NCBI GenBank assembly: GCA_964440495.1
Contig: CAYTSD010000013.1
Coordinates: 1-32,986 of the forward strand
Direction of reading: 5' to 3'
Source of the DNA: Benthortus sp964440495
GTDB lineage: Archaea; Thermoproteota; Nitrososphaeria_A; Caldarchaeales; Wolframiiraptoraceae
Length of the DNA stretch: 32,986 nt
Below, piece by piece: positions 8,405-16,159 of the stretch; position 1 is the stretch's first letter; each line of letters starts with the position of its first letter. The notes beneath the pieces were generated by a model. It saw nothing but the letters and a program-made list of their open reading frames with translations. It made no database searches and was not told where the DNA came from. A program made the translations under genes and the position numbers.

Positions 8405-8473
8405 ATTTTTAACCCAGTGATGGGGTCTTTGAAGGGATTAGGAAAATTTATATGGAAAAAGATGAGAAAATTG

Positions 8474-9439
8474 TTAACCGAAGATTTTTCTAAGGATTTT
8501 CATGGTTTCCGTAGAGTCGCCTTCTTCTACTGCTTTATCGAGGTCTTTGATGCCGATTTTTTCAACAAGCTTCTCAGCGACTTTTAGGTTCTCTATTGAG
8601 ACCGTACATGCTTTCACGGGATCTTCCCTGTAGGGGTAGATGTCCAGAGATATCCATCCATTATAGTTTATCTTGTTAAGCCAGTAGAAGAGTTCTAGGG
8701 CTTCCCAGAGGTTTACCGAGAGTGTTAGAAGGTCGTGGTCCCAGTCGCGGTAGTTGTCGTTGAAGTGTATGTGGAATAGCCTGTTCTTTCTATGGAGGAG
8801 CATCGCTGACTCTGCTGGGTTCTCTCCGGCGTAGAGGGCGTGCCCGAAGTCCATAGTAACGCCCACATTCTTTAACCCTACTTCTTCAACCAGTGCCAAC
8901 GCTTTGCCGACGGTTCCTATGAAGATATGCGTCCTCGGCTCCTTAGGCTTATACTCGACAGCTATCCTGATGTCGGGGTTATAGCTTGCAACCTCCCGCA
9001 CGCCTTGAACTAGGAGGTCCCATGCCTTCAGATAGTCTGCCTGGAAGGGGTAGTCGTAGCCATCCTGTCCAAGCCAGAGGCTAACAGTCTTGCATCCAAT
9101 CTCCTTAGCCGCGTCGACAGCCTTCTTCGAGACCTCTACAGCCTCCTTTCTAATCTTCTCATCCCTAGATGTAAAAGAACCGTTAACCCATTTAAGCTGG
9201 GTGAAGACGTCTACAATTATCCCCGCTACCTCGAGTTTATACTCCTTTAAAAGCGATTTGAATTCGTCTATCTGATCTTCAGTGAATTCGGCTGGGTAGA
9301 TTACTTCTAGACCCTCTGCTCCCTTGACCTTTGAGGCTTCTTGGAATCTTTCTCGGAGACCCTTGGCCGGATGATAGACTGCGAATCTATCTCCAAGCTG
9401 CCCGAAGAGCCATAACCCAACAGCATACTTTATCTTCAT
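8474..9439 (-). CDS. Sugar (phosphate) isomerase/epimerase, xylose-isomerase-like TIM barrel
   Basis: Soluble enzyme of the AP-endonuclease-2/xylose-isomerase-like barrel family, 321 residues. The ATG at 9439 has GTGAGG upstream and gives MKIKYAVGLWLFG; the longer open frame upstream is intergenic. Metal-ligand candidates occur in the expected order: Glu in VEYKPKEPR, Asp and His in TMDFGHAL, His in HIHFNDN and Asp in SLDIYPYR. These support a divalent-metal aldose-ketose isomerase or epimerase, though the substrate is not readable. It is divergent from a zinc dehydrogenase and next to a sugar-binding protein, which suggests it acts on the imported sugar or a polyol-derived ketose. Kinship with an endonuclease is unlikely, because a true endonuclease IV is encoded at 30008-30847. 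Confidence 0.8.
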   Translation of the reverse strand: MKIKYAVGLWLFGQLGDRFAVYHPAKGLRERFQEASKVKGAEGLEVIYPAEFTEDQIDEFKSLLKEYKLEVAGIIVDVFTQLKWVNGSFTSRDEKIRKEAVEVSKKAVDAAKEIGCKTVSLWLGQDGYDYPFQADYLKAWDLLVQGVREVASYNPDIRIAVEYKPKEPRTHIFIGTVGKALALVEEVGLKNVGVTMDFGHALYAGENPAESAMLLHRKNRLFHIHFNDNYRDWDHDLLTLSVNLWEALELFYWLNKINYNGWISLDIYPYREDPVKACTVSIENLKVAEKLVEKIGIKDLDKAVEEGDSTETMKILRKIFG

Positions 9440-9472
9440 ATTCGCCTCACAGACCATATTCTGCGATAGATG

Positions 9473-9482
9473 ATAATTATAT
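9473..9482. promoter_or_regulatory. AT-rich core of the divergent isomerase/dehydrogenase promoter
   Basis: ATAATTATAT reads as a TATA-like box on both strands. On the minus strand it is about 38 bases from the isomerase ATG at 9439. On the plus strand it would give a leader of about 85 bases for the dehydrogenase, one that contains the palindrome at 9513-9530. Confidence 0.4.
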
Positions 9483-9512
9483 CTCTTCTCTAACGGTTTG
9501 GGTGGTAATACT

Positions 9513-9530
9513 ATGGAAAGATTTTTCCAT
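9513..9530. promoter_or_regulatory. Inverted repeat, candidate operator upstream of the dehydrogenase
   Basis: ATGGAAA and TTTCCAT form perfect 7-base arms around a 4-base spacer (GATT). The repeat lies between the divergent sugar isomerase and polyol dehydrogenase genes, just downstream of the shared AT-rich core. It could be a repressor site or a hairpin in the dehydrogenase leader. The regulator is unknown. Confidence 0.4.
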
Positions 9531-9587
9531 GACGTTGCAGAGAATTCTAACGCTGATTCAGGGGTGTTTAGAATGTCGGAGGAAAAA

Positions 9588-10640
9588 ATGTATGCGGTTG
9601 TCATCTATGGGAAGGAGGACTTCAGATATGAAGAGGTTCCGAAGCCAAAGCCTGGCCCCGAGGAAGTCTTAGTGAAGATCCATAAGGCTGGGATATGCGC
9701 CGCAGACCCTAAGATATTCCATGGAAAGGCCTACTTCAGCCCAATAGCCTATCAGAACGCTCCAATAATAGCTGGACATGAATTCATAGGAGAGGTCGTT
9801 GAACTCGGGCCTGGAGCCAAGGAGAAGTATGGGCTCGAGATAGGGGACAAAGCCATTATGGAGCATATAATCCCATGCAGAGAGTGTTACTATTGTAAGC
9901 GAGGCCTCTACAACCTCTGTGTAAACGGCAAGGTGCCTGGAGTAGTCGGGGTAAACGGTGGATGGGCTGAGTATATGCTTTACCCGAAGGGGTCGATAAT
10001 TCATAAGCTGCCTGACAAGGTTTCATGGAAGGAGGCGGTCCTCACAGAGCCTCTAGCCTGCGCAGTACATGGGGTTGAGAGAGCGGGCGTTGGACTAAAC
10101 GATAATGTAGTGATTATAGGTGAAGGCCCCATCGGGCTGCTTATGCTAGAGGCTGTAATGGAGAAGAATCCTAACCTCGTGATAGTCGCTGGACATCACG
10201 ACTCTAGGCTTAGAACCGCCAAGGATCTCGGAGCAGACCTAGTAATTAACTCGAAGAAGGAGGATGTTGTTGAGAGGGTTAAGGCGGAGACAGGTGGGGT
10301 TGGAGCCGACGTCGTCTTAGAGGCGGCTGGAACGCCCAGCGCCGTTAGAGAGGCGGTTGACATGCTTAGAAGAAGAGGTAAACTCCTAATCTTCGGCGTC
10401 TACGCCGAGGAGGCCGCAATCGACTGGAGCATCATAAGCGACATAAAGGAACTTGAGATTTACGGAGGTCACCTAGCACCCTTCATGTACCCGGTTGCGA
10501 TAAGGCTTCTCGCAGAAGGAAAGATCGACGCCGACAAGATTGTAACCCACGACTTCCCGCTTAAGGAGTGGAGGAAGGCTATAGAGACGGCTGAGAAGAG
10601 GATAGGTGGAGCAATAAAGGTTGCTATGACGCCGCCATAG
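9588..10640 (+). CDS. Zinc-dependent medium-chain dehydrogenase (polyol/sugar dehydrogenase-like)
   Basis: NAD(P)-dependent oxidoreductase, 350 residues. In-frame ATGs occur at 9573 and 9588; the latter has a perfect GGAGG five bases upstream and gives the usual family N-terminus (MYAVVIYGKED). Catalytic-zinc residues are visible at GIC (C33 region), GHEFIGE and the EPLACAVHG glutamate. The usual GxDxH histidine is Lys in GICAADPK. The structural zinc motif is complete (PCRECYYCKRGLYNLC). The Rossmann motif is GEGPIG. The stretch around the structural zinc and the NGGWAEYM segment resemble erythritol/threitol and sorbitol dehydrogenases, so a sugar alcohol or sugar is the likely substrate. 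It is oriented toward the F420 enzyme downstream. Confidence 0.85.
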   Translation: MYAVVIYGKEDFRYEEVPKPKPGPEEVLVKIHKAGICAADPKIFHGKAYFSPIAYQNAPIIAGHEFIGEVVELGPGAKEKYGLEIGDKAIMEHIIPCRECYYCKRGLYNLCVNGKVPGVVGVNGGWAEYMLYPKGSIIHKLPDKVSWKEAVLTEPLACAVHGVERAGVGLNDNVVIIGEGPIGLLMLEAVMEKNPNLVIVAGHHDSRLRTAKDLGADLVINSKKEDVVERVKAETGGVGADVVLEAAGTPSAVREAVDMLRRRGKLLIFGVYAEEAAIDWSIISDIKELEIYGGHLAPFMYPVAIRLLAEGKIDADKIVTHDFPLKEWRKAIETAEKRIGGAIKVAMTPP

Positions 10641-10648
10641 CAACTCCT

Positions 10649-10660
10649 TAAAATTTTTAT
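10649..10660 (+). promoter_or_regulatory. TATA box for the F420-dehydrogenase gene
   Basis: TTAAAATTTTTA is centred roughly 28-30 bases before the ATG at 10685. No Shine-Dalgarno sequence precedes that ATG, so a leaderless transcript is likely. This separates the F420 enzyme from the dehydrogenase upstream even though they are only 44 bases apart. Confidence 0.55.
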
Positions 10661-10684
10661 GATTCTAAGCCCTCTAAACCAGCT

Positions 10685-11698
10685 ATGAGCATCTCCTTTG
10701 GAATCAAAGCAGCTCATGAGCAGTTTAGTCCAAAGCAGCTTCTAGAGCACGCTATTCTAGCTGAGAAGGTTGGATTCGAGTCGGTGTGGGCTAGCGACCA
10801 CTTCCATCCATGGGCTCACACCAACGCTCAGTGCGGCTTCACTTGGATATGGATGGCCTCCGTTGGAGAGAGGACGAAGACCCTTAAGATAGGCACAGGG
10901 GTGACCACCCCAACCTTCCGCTACCATCCAGCAATAGTCGCCCAAGCCTTCGCAACACTCGGCCACCTATATCCCGGGAGAATAAGACTGGGTGTTGGAA
11001 GCGGGGAGGGACTAAACGAGATGCCCTTAGGCTTCGACTGGCCTCCACTTAAGGAACGTATCGAGAGACTTGTAGAAGCGGTAGACATCATTAGAAAACT
11101 GTGGAGAGGGGACTTCGTAACCTACAAGGGAAAATACTACATGCTTAGAAAAGCCAAGATCTACACCCTGCCTGAGAAACCTATCCCTATCTATATCGCC
11201 GCCCTCGGCCCCAAGATGGCTTACATCGCTGGAAGAATAGGGGACGGGTACTACACGTTCCTAGCTAAACCTCCTGAATACTTCAAGAACGTGATATTCC
11301 CAAGAGTTAAGGAGGGAGCTGAGGATGCTGGGAAAAATTTTGATGAAATGCCGTCGGCCGTAGAGCTAGTCTTCTCCTACGACGAAGACTTTGATAAAGC
11401 GGTAGAGTCAATCAAGTTCTGGACAGGGACGCTTCTACCAGTATTCTTTAAATACGGTTTCTACGACCCGAAGGAGATCGAGGAGCATGGGAGGAAAGTC
11501 GGAGTCGAGGCGATAAAGGAGTCGTGGATTATCACAACAGACCTCGATGAGGTTACGAAACATGCCGAAGAATGTATTGAGGCTGGATTCAAGGAAGTGG
11601 TCTTCATGAGTTCAAGTCCCGACCAGCCTAGGGTGATAGAACTTATAGGGAAGAAGGTTCTACCGTACCTACGTGAAAAGTACGGGGGTAGAAGATAA
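10685..11698 (+). CDS. F420-dependent glucose-6-phosphate dehydrogenase-like oxidoreductase (LLM family)
   Basis: Luciferase-like (LLM) enzyme, 337 residues, very similar along its length to mycobacterial FGD1, which oxidises glucose-6-phosphate to the lactone while reducing F420. The active-site His and Trp (SDHFHPWAH; H39, W43) and the glutamates of GSGEGLNE (E108, E112) are present. By hand alignment, two of the three phosphate-clamp residues are kept (K195 and K256 for FGD1 K198 and K259), but the third, R283, is Ser280 here (IKESWII). The enzyme could therefore bind a different sugar phosphate or a free sugar. Neighbouring sugar uptake, isomerase and dehydrogenase genes support a role in sugar oxidation. 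It implies that the organism makes F420. Confidence 0.85.
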   Translation: MSISFGIKAAHEQFSPKQLLEHAILAEKVGFESVWASDHFHPWAHTNAQCGFTWIWMASVGERTKTLKIGTGVTTPTFRYHPAIVAQAFATLGHLYPGRIRLGVGSGEGLNEMPLGFDWPPLKERIERLVEAVDIIRKLWRGDFVTYKGKYYMLRKAKIYTLPEKPIPIYIAALGPKMAYIAGRIGDGYYTFLAKPPEYFKNVIFPRVKEGAEDAGKNFDEMPSAVELVFSYDEDFDKAVESIKFWTGTLLPVFFKYGFYDPKEIEEHGRKVGVEAIKESWIITTDLDEVTKHAEECIEAGFKEVVFMSSSPDQPRVIELIGKKVLPYLREKYGGRR

Positions 11699-12034
11699 AT
11701 GGCTATAGGGTATAGAGTTATTGTAACAGCGAAGGAAGTTATCGGCCGCTGCCCAGTCTATAAGCCTGGCTCAAAGATGGTTATAGACAGACCTGTTGAC
11801 GGGCTGGTTTACATCAATACGAAGGAGTCTGACAACATCTGTATACATGCGCTCTCAGCCTTGATGAATCTCATAGTTCCCTTCATACATGGGGTTGCAG
11901 CGAAGGATTTAGGAATGAGCGATAAAGAGGATGTCGGGTACGCTAGATGCCCTGCTCCGCCGCCACCCTACATACCTGAGGAGAGCGTCATATTCGAGCT
12001 GAAGAGGGAGAAGCGGGAGTTCCCAGAATACTGA
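11699..12034 (+). CDS. TIGR04076 family protein, function unknown
   Basis: Small soluble protein of 111 residues. The ATG follows the TAA of the F420 enzyme with no gap, so the two are one transcript and probably coupled. Hallmarks of the TIGR04076 family are visible: an N-terminal strand followed by GRCPVYKPGSKMVID, a central CIHALSALMNLIVPF segment, and a C-terminal cysteine region ending VIFELKR. Two of the family's conserved cysteines (GRCP and ARCPAPPP) stand out. A proline-rich insertion (APPPPYIPEE) lies just before the last strand. No catalytic role is known for the family. Co-transcription with a sugar dehydrogenase suggests an accessory role there, which is inference only. Confidence 0.75.
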   Translation: MAIGYRVIVTAKEVIGRCPVYKPGSKMVIDRPVDGLVYINTKESDNICIHALSALMNLIVPFIHGVAAKDLGMSDKEDVGYARCPAPPPPYIPEESVIFELKREKREFPEY

Positions 12035-12041
12035 AGAGAGC

Positions 12042-12806
12042 ATGAGCCGCGTCAGGATTGGATGCTGCGGATGGTGCGTCAAGGGAGGAAGAAAAGCCTA
12101 CCTTGAGAAATTCAACGTCACCGAGGTTCAGAGCACATTCTACAAGCTTCCAAGACCTCAAACCGCCTCAAAATGGGCTGAGGAAGCGGTTGGAGACTTT
12201 GAGTTCACTATGAAGGCTTGGCAGGCGATAACCCATCCACCCTCAAGTCCCACATGGAGGAAGGCGGGTATAAGGATTCCGAAGTCTAAGGCTGATAGAT
12301 ACGGGCTTCTCAAACCAACCGAGGAGAACTTCGAGGCATGGGAGAAAACCTTGGAGATATGTAGGGCGATGAAGGCGAAGGTCTGCGTAGTCCAGACCCC
12401 AGCCTCCTTCAAACACTGCGAGGAGAACATTAGAAACGTTGAAGAATTCTTTTCAACGATAAATCGTGAGGACGTGCTCATCGGATGGGAGCCTCGAGGA
12501 GACTGGAAAGAACACTTAGACGACGTTAAGAAACTATGCGATAAACTTGATTTAATACATGTTGTTGACCCCTTCAGGGTGAGGGCTGTCTCCTCGCATG
12601 AGATAGCGTATTTCAGACTTCATGGAATAGGGAAAGGCGAGGTAAACTATAGGTACAGATACAGTGACGCCGACCTTAAGAGATTGAAGAACATAGTCTT
12701 AGAAGAGCTGGAGAATAGGAAGAAGGTCTACGTCCTCTTCAACAATTTGTGGATGGCGGAGGATGCCTCTAGGTTTAAGGAGATTATCTCGGCTTCCAGG
12801 CGCTGA
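12042..12806 (+). CDS. DUF72 (YecE-like) TIM-barrel protein
   Basis: 254 residues, matching the usual DUF72/COG1801 length. The family signature at the N-terminus is clear (IGCCGWCVKGGRKAYLEKFNV...EVQSTFYKLPRPQTASKW), followed by FTMKAWQAITHP and the closing YFRLHGIGKG...YRYSDADLKRL with the late VYVLFNN strand. The fold is a TIM barrel of unknown biochemical activity. It begins seven bases after the TIGR04076 gene, so it is the third gene of the 10685-12806 transcript. Its last 23 bases overlap the convergent methyltransferase gene. Confidence 0.85.
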   Translation: MSRVRIGCCGWCVKGGRKAYLEKFNVTEVQSTFYKLPRPQTASKWAEEAVGDFEFTMKAWQAITHPPSSPTWRKAGIRIPKSKADRYGLLKPTEENFEAWEKTLEICRAMKAKVCVVQTPASFKHCEENIRNVEEFFSTINREDVLIGWEPRGDWKEHLDDVKKLCDKLDLIHVVDPFRVRAVSSHEIAYFRLHGIGKGEVNYRYRYSDADLKRLKNIVLEELENRKKVYVLFNNLWMAEDASRFKEIISASRR

Positions 12807-13467
12807 TAATCAGTATCCCGCCCATTAGCTTCTCCCTCCATTCAACTTTTTTGAAGAATTTCTCGACTAGTTTGATGAGCTGAACGTTTTTTGGGAGCCT
12901 CCTATAGGTTCTGTAGATTTCGGAGATCGTGATCCCTTTCACCCCTAGTCTTATGAATGCTATGAGTGGTGCTATGAGCTTCCAGTAGAGTTTGAAGAGT
13001 ATGTCTACGGGGAGTTTATTGGGTTTACCTAGGTCTAGGACTAGGAGTCTTCCATCTTCTTTGAGGATTCTTGAGAGCTCGGTTAATGCTCTCTCCATGT
13101 CCCGTGAGTCTCTAAGTGAGAAGGAGAGGGCTGCCACGTCGATGGAGGCGGAGCGGAGGGGGAGGCTCTCGAAGACTCCGACAACTTTCTCAACATCGCT
13201 TAGCCTAGACCTACTAAGCATCTCTAACAGTGGGTCGAGCATAAGTGCTAGACCTGGATTCTCTTCTAGAATAATCTCTGTTAGTGAACCTTCTCCAGCG
13301 CCGGCGTCTAAGACTATGTCTCCCTCTCTAATCCTTCTCCTCACAAGCTCCCTTCTAAGCCTTGAGTCCAGTCCGAGGGAAACTACCGTGTTCAGCCTCC
13401 TATAGTATCTCGAGATTCTTCTAAGTGTCTGTAGAACCTCCTCCCAATCCTCTCCGAGACCTGGCAT
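12784..13467 (-). CDS. Class I SAM-dependent methyltransferase, UbiE/MenG-like
   Basis: 227-residue Rossmann methyltransferase. The SAM-binding motif I is VLDAGAGEGSLTE (about residues 54-66), with a motif II-like acidic position at ALMLDPLLEML. The post-motif DVAALSFSLRDSRDMERALTELSRILKEDGRLLVLDLGKP matches the UbiE/COQ5 pattern. The C-terminal GGILIISAWKPR is also typical. Substrate is not evident; archaeal members may act on quinones or other small molecules. It starts four bases after the upstream CDC48 stop, so it is likely co-transcribed with that gene. Confidence 0.8.
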   Translation of the reverse strand: MPGLGEDWEEVLQTLRRISRYYRRLNTVVSLGLDSRLRRELVRRRIREGDIVLDAGAGEGSLTEIILEENPGLALMLDPLLEMLSRSRLSDVEKVVGVFESLPLRSASIDVAALSFSLRDSRDMERALTELSRILKEDGRLLVLDLGKPNKLPVDILFKLYWKLIAPLIAFIRLGVKGITISEIYRTYRRLPKNVQLIKLVEKFFKKVEWREKLMGGILIISAWKPR

Positions 13468-13471
13468 CCCT

Positions 13472-15643
13472 TTAGGCTATGTAGGCGAGTGAACGCTTGA
13501 ACTCCGTCAGTATCTTCTCGTATTCATGTTTCTGCTCAGGCGTTATGCTCGGCTTCACCTTCTCCAACGCTGCTAGGAAGTGTCTCATCGCAACCTTCTT
13601 TATGTTCAGGTCTTCGCGGACAGCTGTTAATGCAGCTTCCCTACATACGGCCTCGATGTCTGCTCCGGTGTATCCCTCGGTCATCTCGGCAAGCCTCCTC
13701 AAGTCAACATCGTCGGCGAGAGGCATCTCCCTAGTATGTATCTGGAATATCTGGTATCTTCCCTCAACGTCTGGTGGAGGAACATAGATTACTCTATCAA
13801 ATCTTCCAGGCCTCAGTAGAGCTGGGTCGAGTATGTCGGGTCTATTTGTTGCGCCGATTACGACGACGCCCTTAAGGGTTTGAATGCCGTCCATCTCTGT
13901 TAGAATCTGGTTAACGATCCTATCGGTTACACCCGCATCTGTGTGTAGCCCTCTACGTGGGGCGATTGCGTCTAGCTCGTCGAAGAAGACTATGCATGGA
14001 GCTGTCTCACGCGCCTTCCTGAATATTTCTCTTATCGCCTTCTCGGACTCGCCGACCCACTTACTCAGCACCTCAGGCCCCTTAACTGAGATGAAGTTCG
14101 CCTCACTCTCAGTTGCGACAGCCTTTGCGAGGAGTGTTTTACCGGTTCCTGGAGGGCCGTAGAGGAGTATTCCTCGTGGAGGCCTTATCCCAAGCCTCTT
14201 GAAGACGTCGGGATATCTTAGAGGCCATTCAACAGCTTCCTTGAGCTCCTGCTTTATCCTCTCGAGGTCTCCGACATCCTCCCACTTCACGTTAGGTATC
14301 TCTAGGATTACTTCTCGGAGGGCTGAGGGCTGGACAACTCTCAAAGCATTTGCGAAGTCTTCTCTCGTCACCTTTATCTGCTCCAAAACCTCGGCTGGAA
14401 TAATCTCCTTATCTAAATCGATCTTGGGGAGGTATCTTCGGAGGGCGCTCATCGCGGCCTCCCTACAGAGCGCAGCTATATCTGCTCCAGTGAATCCGTG
14501 AGTTATGTCGGCCAGCTCGTCTAGGTCTACATCCTCCGCGAGAGGCATCCTCCTAGTATGTATCTGGAATATCTCCTTCCTCCCATTCCTGTCGGGGACA
14601 CCTATCCTAATCTCTCTATCGAATCTCCCCGGTCTTCTGAGGGCTGGGTCTACAGCCTCGATCCTGTTTGTTGCGCCGATTACTATGACTTGGCCTCTTC
14701 CCTTGAGTCCGTCCATGAGTGTTAGAAGCTGGGAGACTACTCGGCGCTCAACCTCTCCTGTAACCTCTCCTCTCCGTGGAGCGATTGCGTCTAGCTCGTC
14801 GATGAAGATTATGCTTGGAGCGTTCTGTTCAGCTTCTTGGAAGACCTCCCTCAGCCTAGCCTCACTCTCACCATAGAACTTACTCATAATCTCCGGCCCA
14901 TTGATTGAGATGAAGTGGGCTCCAGTCTCATTCGCTATAGCCTTAGCTATCAGAGTCTTACCGGTTCCTGGAGGGCCGTAGAGGATTACTCCTTTAGGCG
15001 GGTCTATCCCTAGATGTCGGAAGAGCTCGGGATGCTTTAATGGAAGCTCTATCATTTCACGTATTCTCTGGAGCTCTTCATGTAGTCCCCCGATGTCCTC
15101 GTAGGTTATTCCAGTAAGCTCTTCGACGCGTTTCACAGGTGTTGTGCTTACCTCCACGACCGTGTTCTCGGTTACTATTACGGCGCTTGTTGGGCTTGTC
15201 GAGGTTACCTTTAGTTCAACACCCATGCCGAGGATTGGGACAACTATTACATCTCCCTTCATTATTGGGAGGTTCATGAGCTGGCTCCTAACTATCCTCG
15301 CAAAGTCTCCGACAAAGGGTAGGCTCTCGAAGGGCGCTAGAACAACCTTCGTAGCAGGCCTCGCCTCAGCCTTCGCAACCCTGACATAGTCTCCAACAGA
15401 GACTCCAGCATTTCTCCTAACCTCACCGTCGATCCTGATCAAGCCCATTCCATCATCTTCTCTGTAGGGTGGCCAGACTATCGCGAGGGTTGTCCGCTTA
15501 CCTATGATCTCTATTAGGTCTCCTGGGCTGAGACCAAGCTCTCTAATCGCTCTACTATCGACCCTAGCTATCTTTCTTCCTATATCTCGTTGCCTAGCCT
15601 CTGCGACTCTTAGCTGAACCTCCTTTCTACGGGGACGCCGCAT
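13472..15643 (-). CDS. CDC48/VCP-like AAA ATPase (copy 1)
   Basis: Hexameric unfoldase/segregase, 723 residues, with the family layout: N-domain with double-psi barrel (about 5-175), then D1 and D2 AAA modules. D1 has Walker A GPPGTGKT, Walker B IIFIDELDAIAPRR and an arginine-finger region (RRPGRFDRE). D2 has GPPGTGKT, IVFFDELDAIAPRRG and LRPGRFDRV. Both catalytic modules look intact. A TTG at 15673 is in frame, but the ATG at 15643 lies downstream of a TATA-like element (15676-15681) and begins just before the conserved N-domain strand VQLRVAEARQRDIG, so it is preferred. The C-terminus is short (EFKRSLAYIA). A paralogue lies at 20445-22619. Confidence 0.95.
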   Translation of the reverse strand: MRRPRRKEVQLRVAEARQRDIGRKIARVDSRAIRELGLSPGDLIEIIGKRTTLAIVWPPYREDDGMGLIRIDGEVRRNAGVSVGDYVRVAKAEARPATKVVLAPFESLPFVGDFARIVRSQLMNLPIMKGDVIVVPILGMGVELKVTSTSPTSAVIVTENTVVEVSTTPVKRVEELTGITYEDIGGLHEELQRIREMIELPLKHPELFRHLGIDPPKGVILYGPPGTGKTLIAKAIANETGAHFISINGPEIMSKFYGESEARLREVFQEAEQNAPSIIFIDELDAIAPRRGEVTGEVERRVVSQLLTLMDGLKGRGQVIVIGATNRIEAVDPALRRPGRFDREIRIGVPDRNGRKEIFQIHTRRMPLAEDVDLDELADITHGFTGADIAALCREAAMSALRRYLPKIDLDKEIIPAEVLEQIKVTREDFANALRVVQPSALREVILEIPNVKWEDVGDLERIKQELKEAVEWPLRYPDVFKRLGIRPPRGILLYGPPGTGKTLLAKAVATESEANFISVKGPEVLSKWVGESEKAIREIFRKARETAPCIVFFDELDAIAPRRGLHTDAGVTDRIVNQILTEMDGIQTLKGVVVIGATNRPDILDPALLRPGRFDRVIYVPPPDVEGRYQIFQIHTREMPLADDVDLRRLAEMTEGYTGADIEAVCREAALTAVREDLNIKKVAMRHFLAALEKVKPSITPEQKHEYEKILTEFKRSLAYIA

Positions 15644-15713
15644 ACTATTTCTAAGAGTATAGGTAGGTGTCAACCATATAACGATTTGTCTTCTTGCTAG
15701 GGTTTGGAGACCC

Positions 15714-15722
15714 TTTTTTATT
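15714..15722 (+). promoter_or_regulatory. TATA box for the UPF0216 gene
   Basis: TTTTTATTA is centred 28 bases before the ATG at 15746. This favours that ATG over the in-frame TTG at 15704, which would lie upstream of the predicted transcript start. Confidence 0.55.
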
Positions 15723-15745
15723 ACTTCGCTTACAGTATTGTTTGG

Positions 15746-16159
15746 ATGCGTAGGGAGAGGTTTGAGGAGTGGCTCTCCACGCAGTTTAGGAGGCTTAACG
15801 ATGGTCTTCCTAGAAGAAGGCTTCTCTTAAGGGAGCTTTTAGCGATGGAGGAACCCAGCGTCGAGACCCTTGGAGGCGAGAGACACTACTTCTCCCGCGA
15901 AGAGCTTGAAGAGGTCTCAGAGATGCTTCCAGAGAAGGTTGCCGAGAAGGTTAGGCTCCCGTTGGTCTTTAGGAGAAGCCTGGAATCGGTGGAGAGCGTC
16001 TATTATCTTGAGGGTGGTGAGGCTGAGGCTGAGACTGTTAAGGCTCTGGCTGGAATAGGGTTCCTCCCATCAAATCTCGGACGCTACTACACCTATAAAC
16101 CGATAGTCTCGCTCCTAGCCTCAAAGTATCCAACCCTAATCGTTCTCGGAACCTATTAG
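15746..16159 (+). CDS. UPF0216 / DUF61 archaeal protein
   Basis: Conserved archaeal protein of unknown function, 137 residues from the ATG at 15746, which matches the usual family length. The characteristic features are an N-terminal RRERFEEWLS..FRRLNDGLPRRR, then LLRELLAMEEPSVETLGGERHYFSREELEEVSEML, and the strand region KVRLPLVFRRS. An alternative TTG at 15704 would add a hydrophobic leader (LFYYFAYSIVW) that overlaps the TATA box and is not chosen. It is divergent from CDC48 and its 3' end overlaps the convergent ECF gene by four bases. Confidence 0.8.
   Translation: MRRERFEEWLSTQFRRLNDGLPRRRLLLRELLAMEEPSVETLGGERHYFSREELEEVSEMLPEKVAEKVRLPLVFRRSLESVESVYYLEGGEAEAETVKALAGIGFLPSNLGRYYTYKPIVSLLASKYPTLIVLGTY

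Noticed and set aside
8474..9439. AP endonuclease assignment for the TIM-barrel protein
   Set aside because: It lacks the endonuclease IV motifs found in the real enzyme at 30008-30847, and its neighbours are sugar genes.
9440..9604. Upstream extension of the sugar isomerase frame
   Set aside because: It covers the divergent promoter region; the ATG at 9439 has GTGAGG and starts the conserved first strand.
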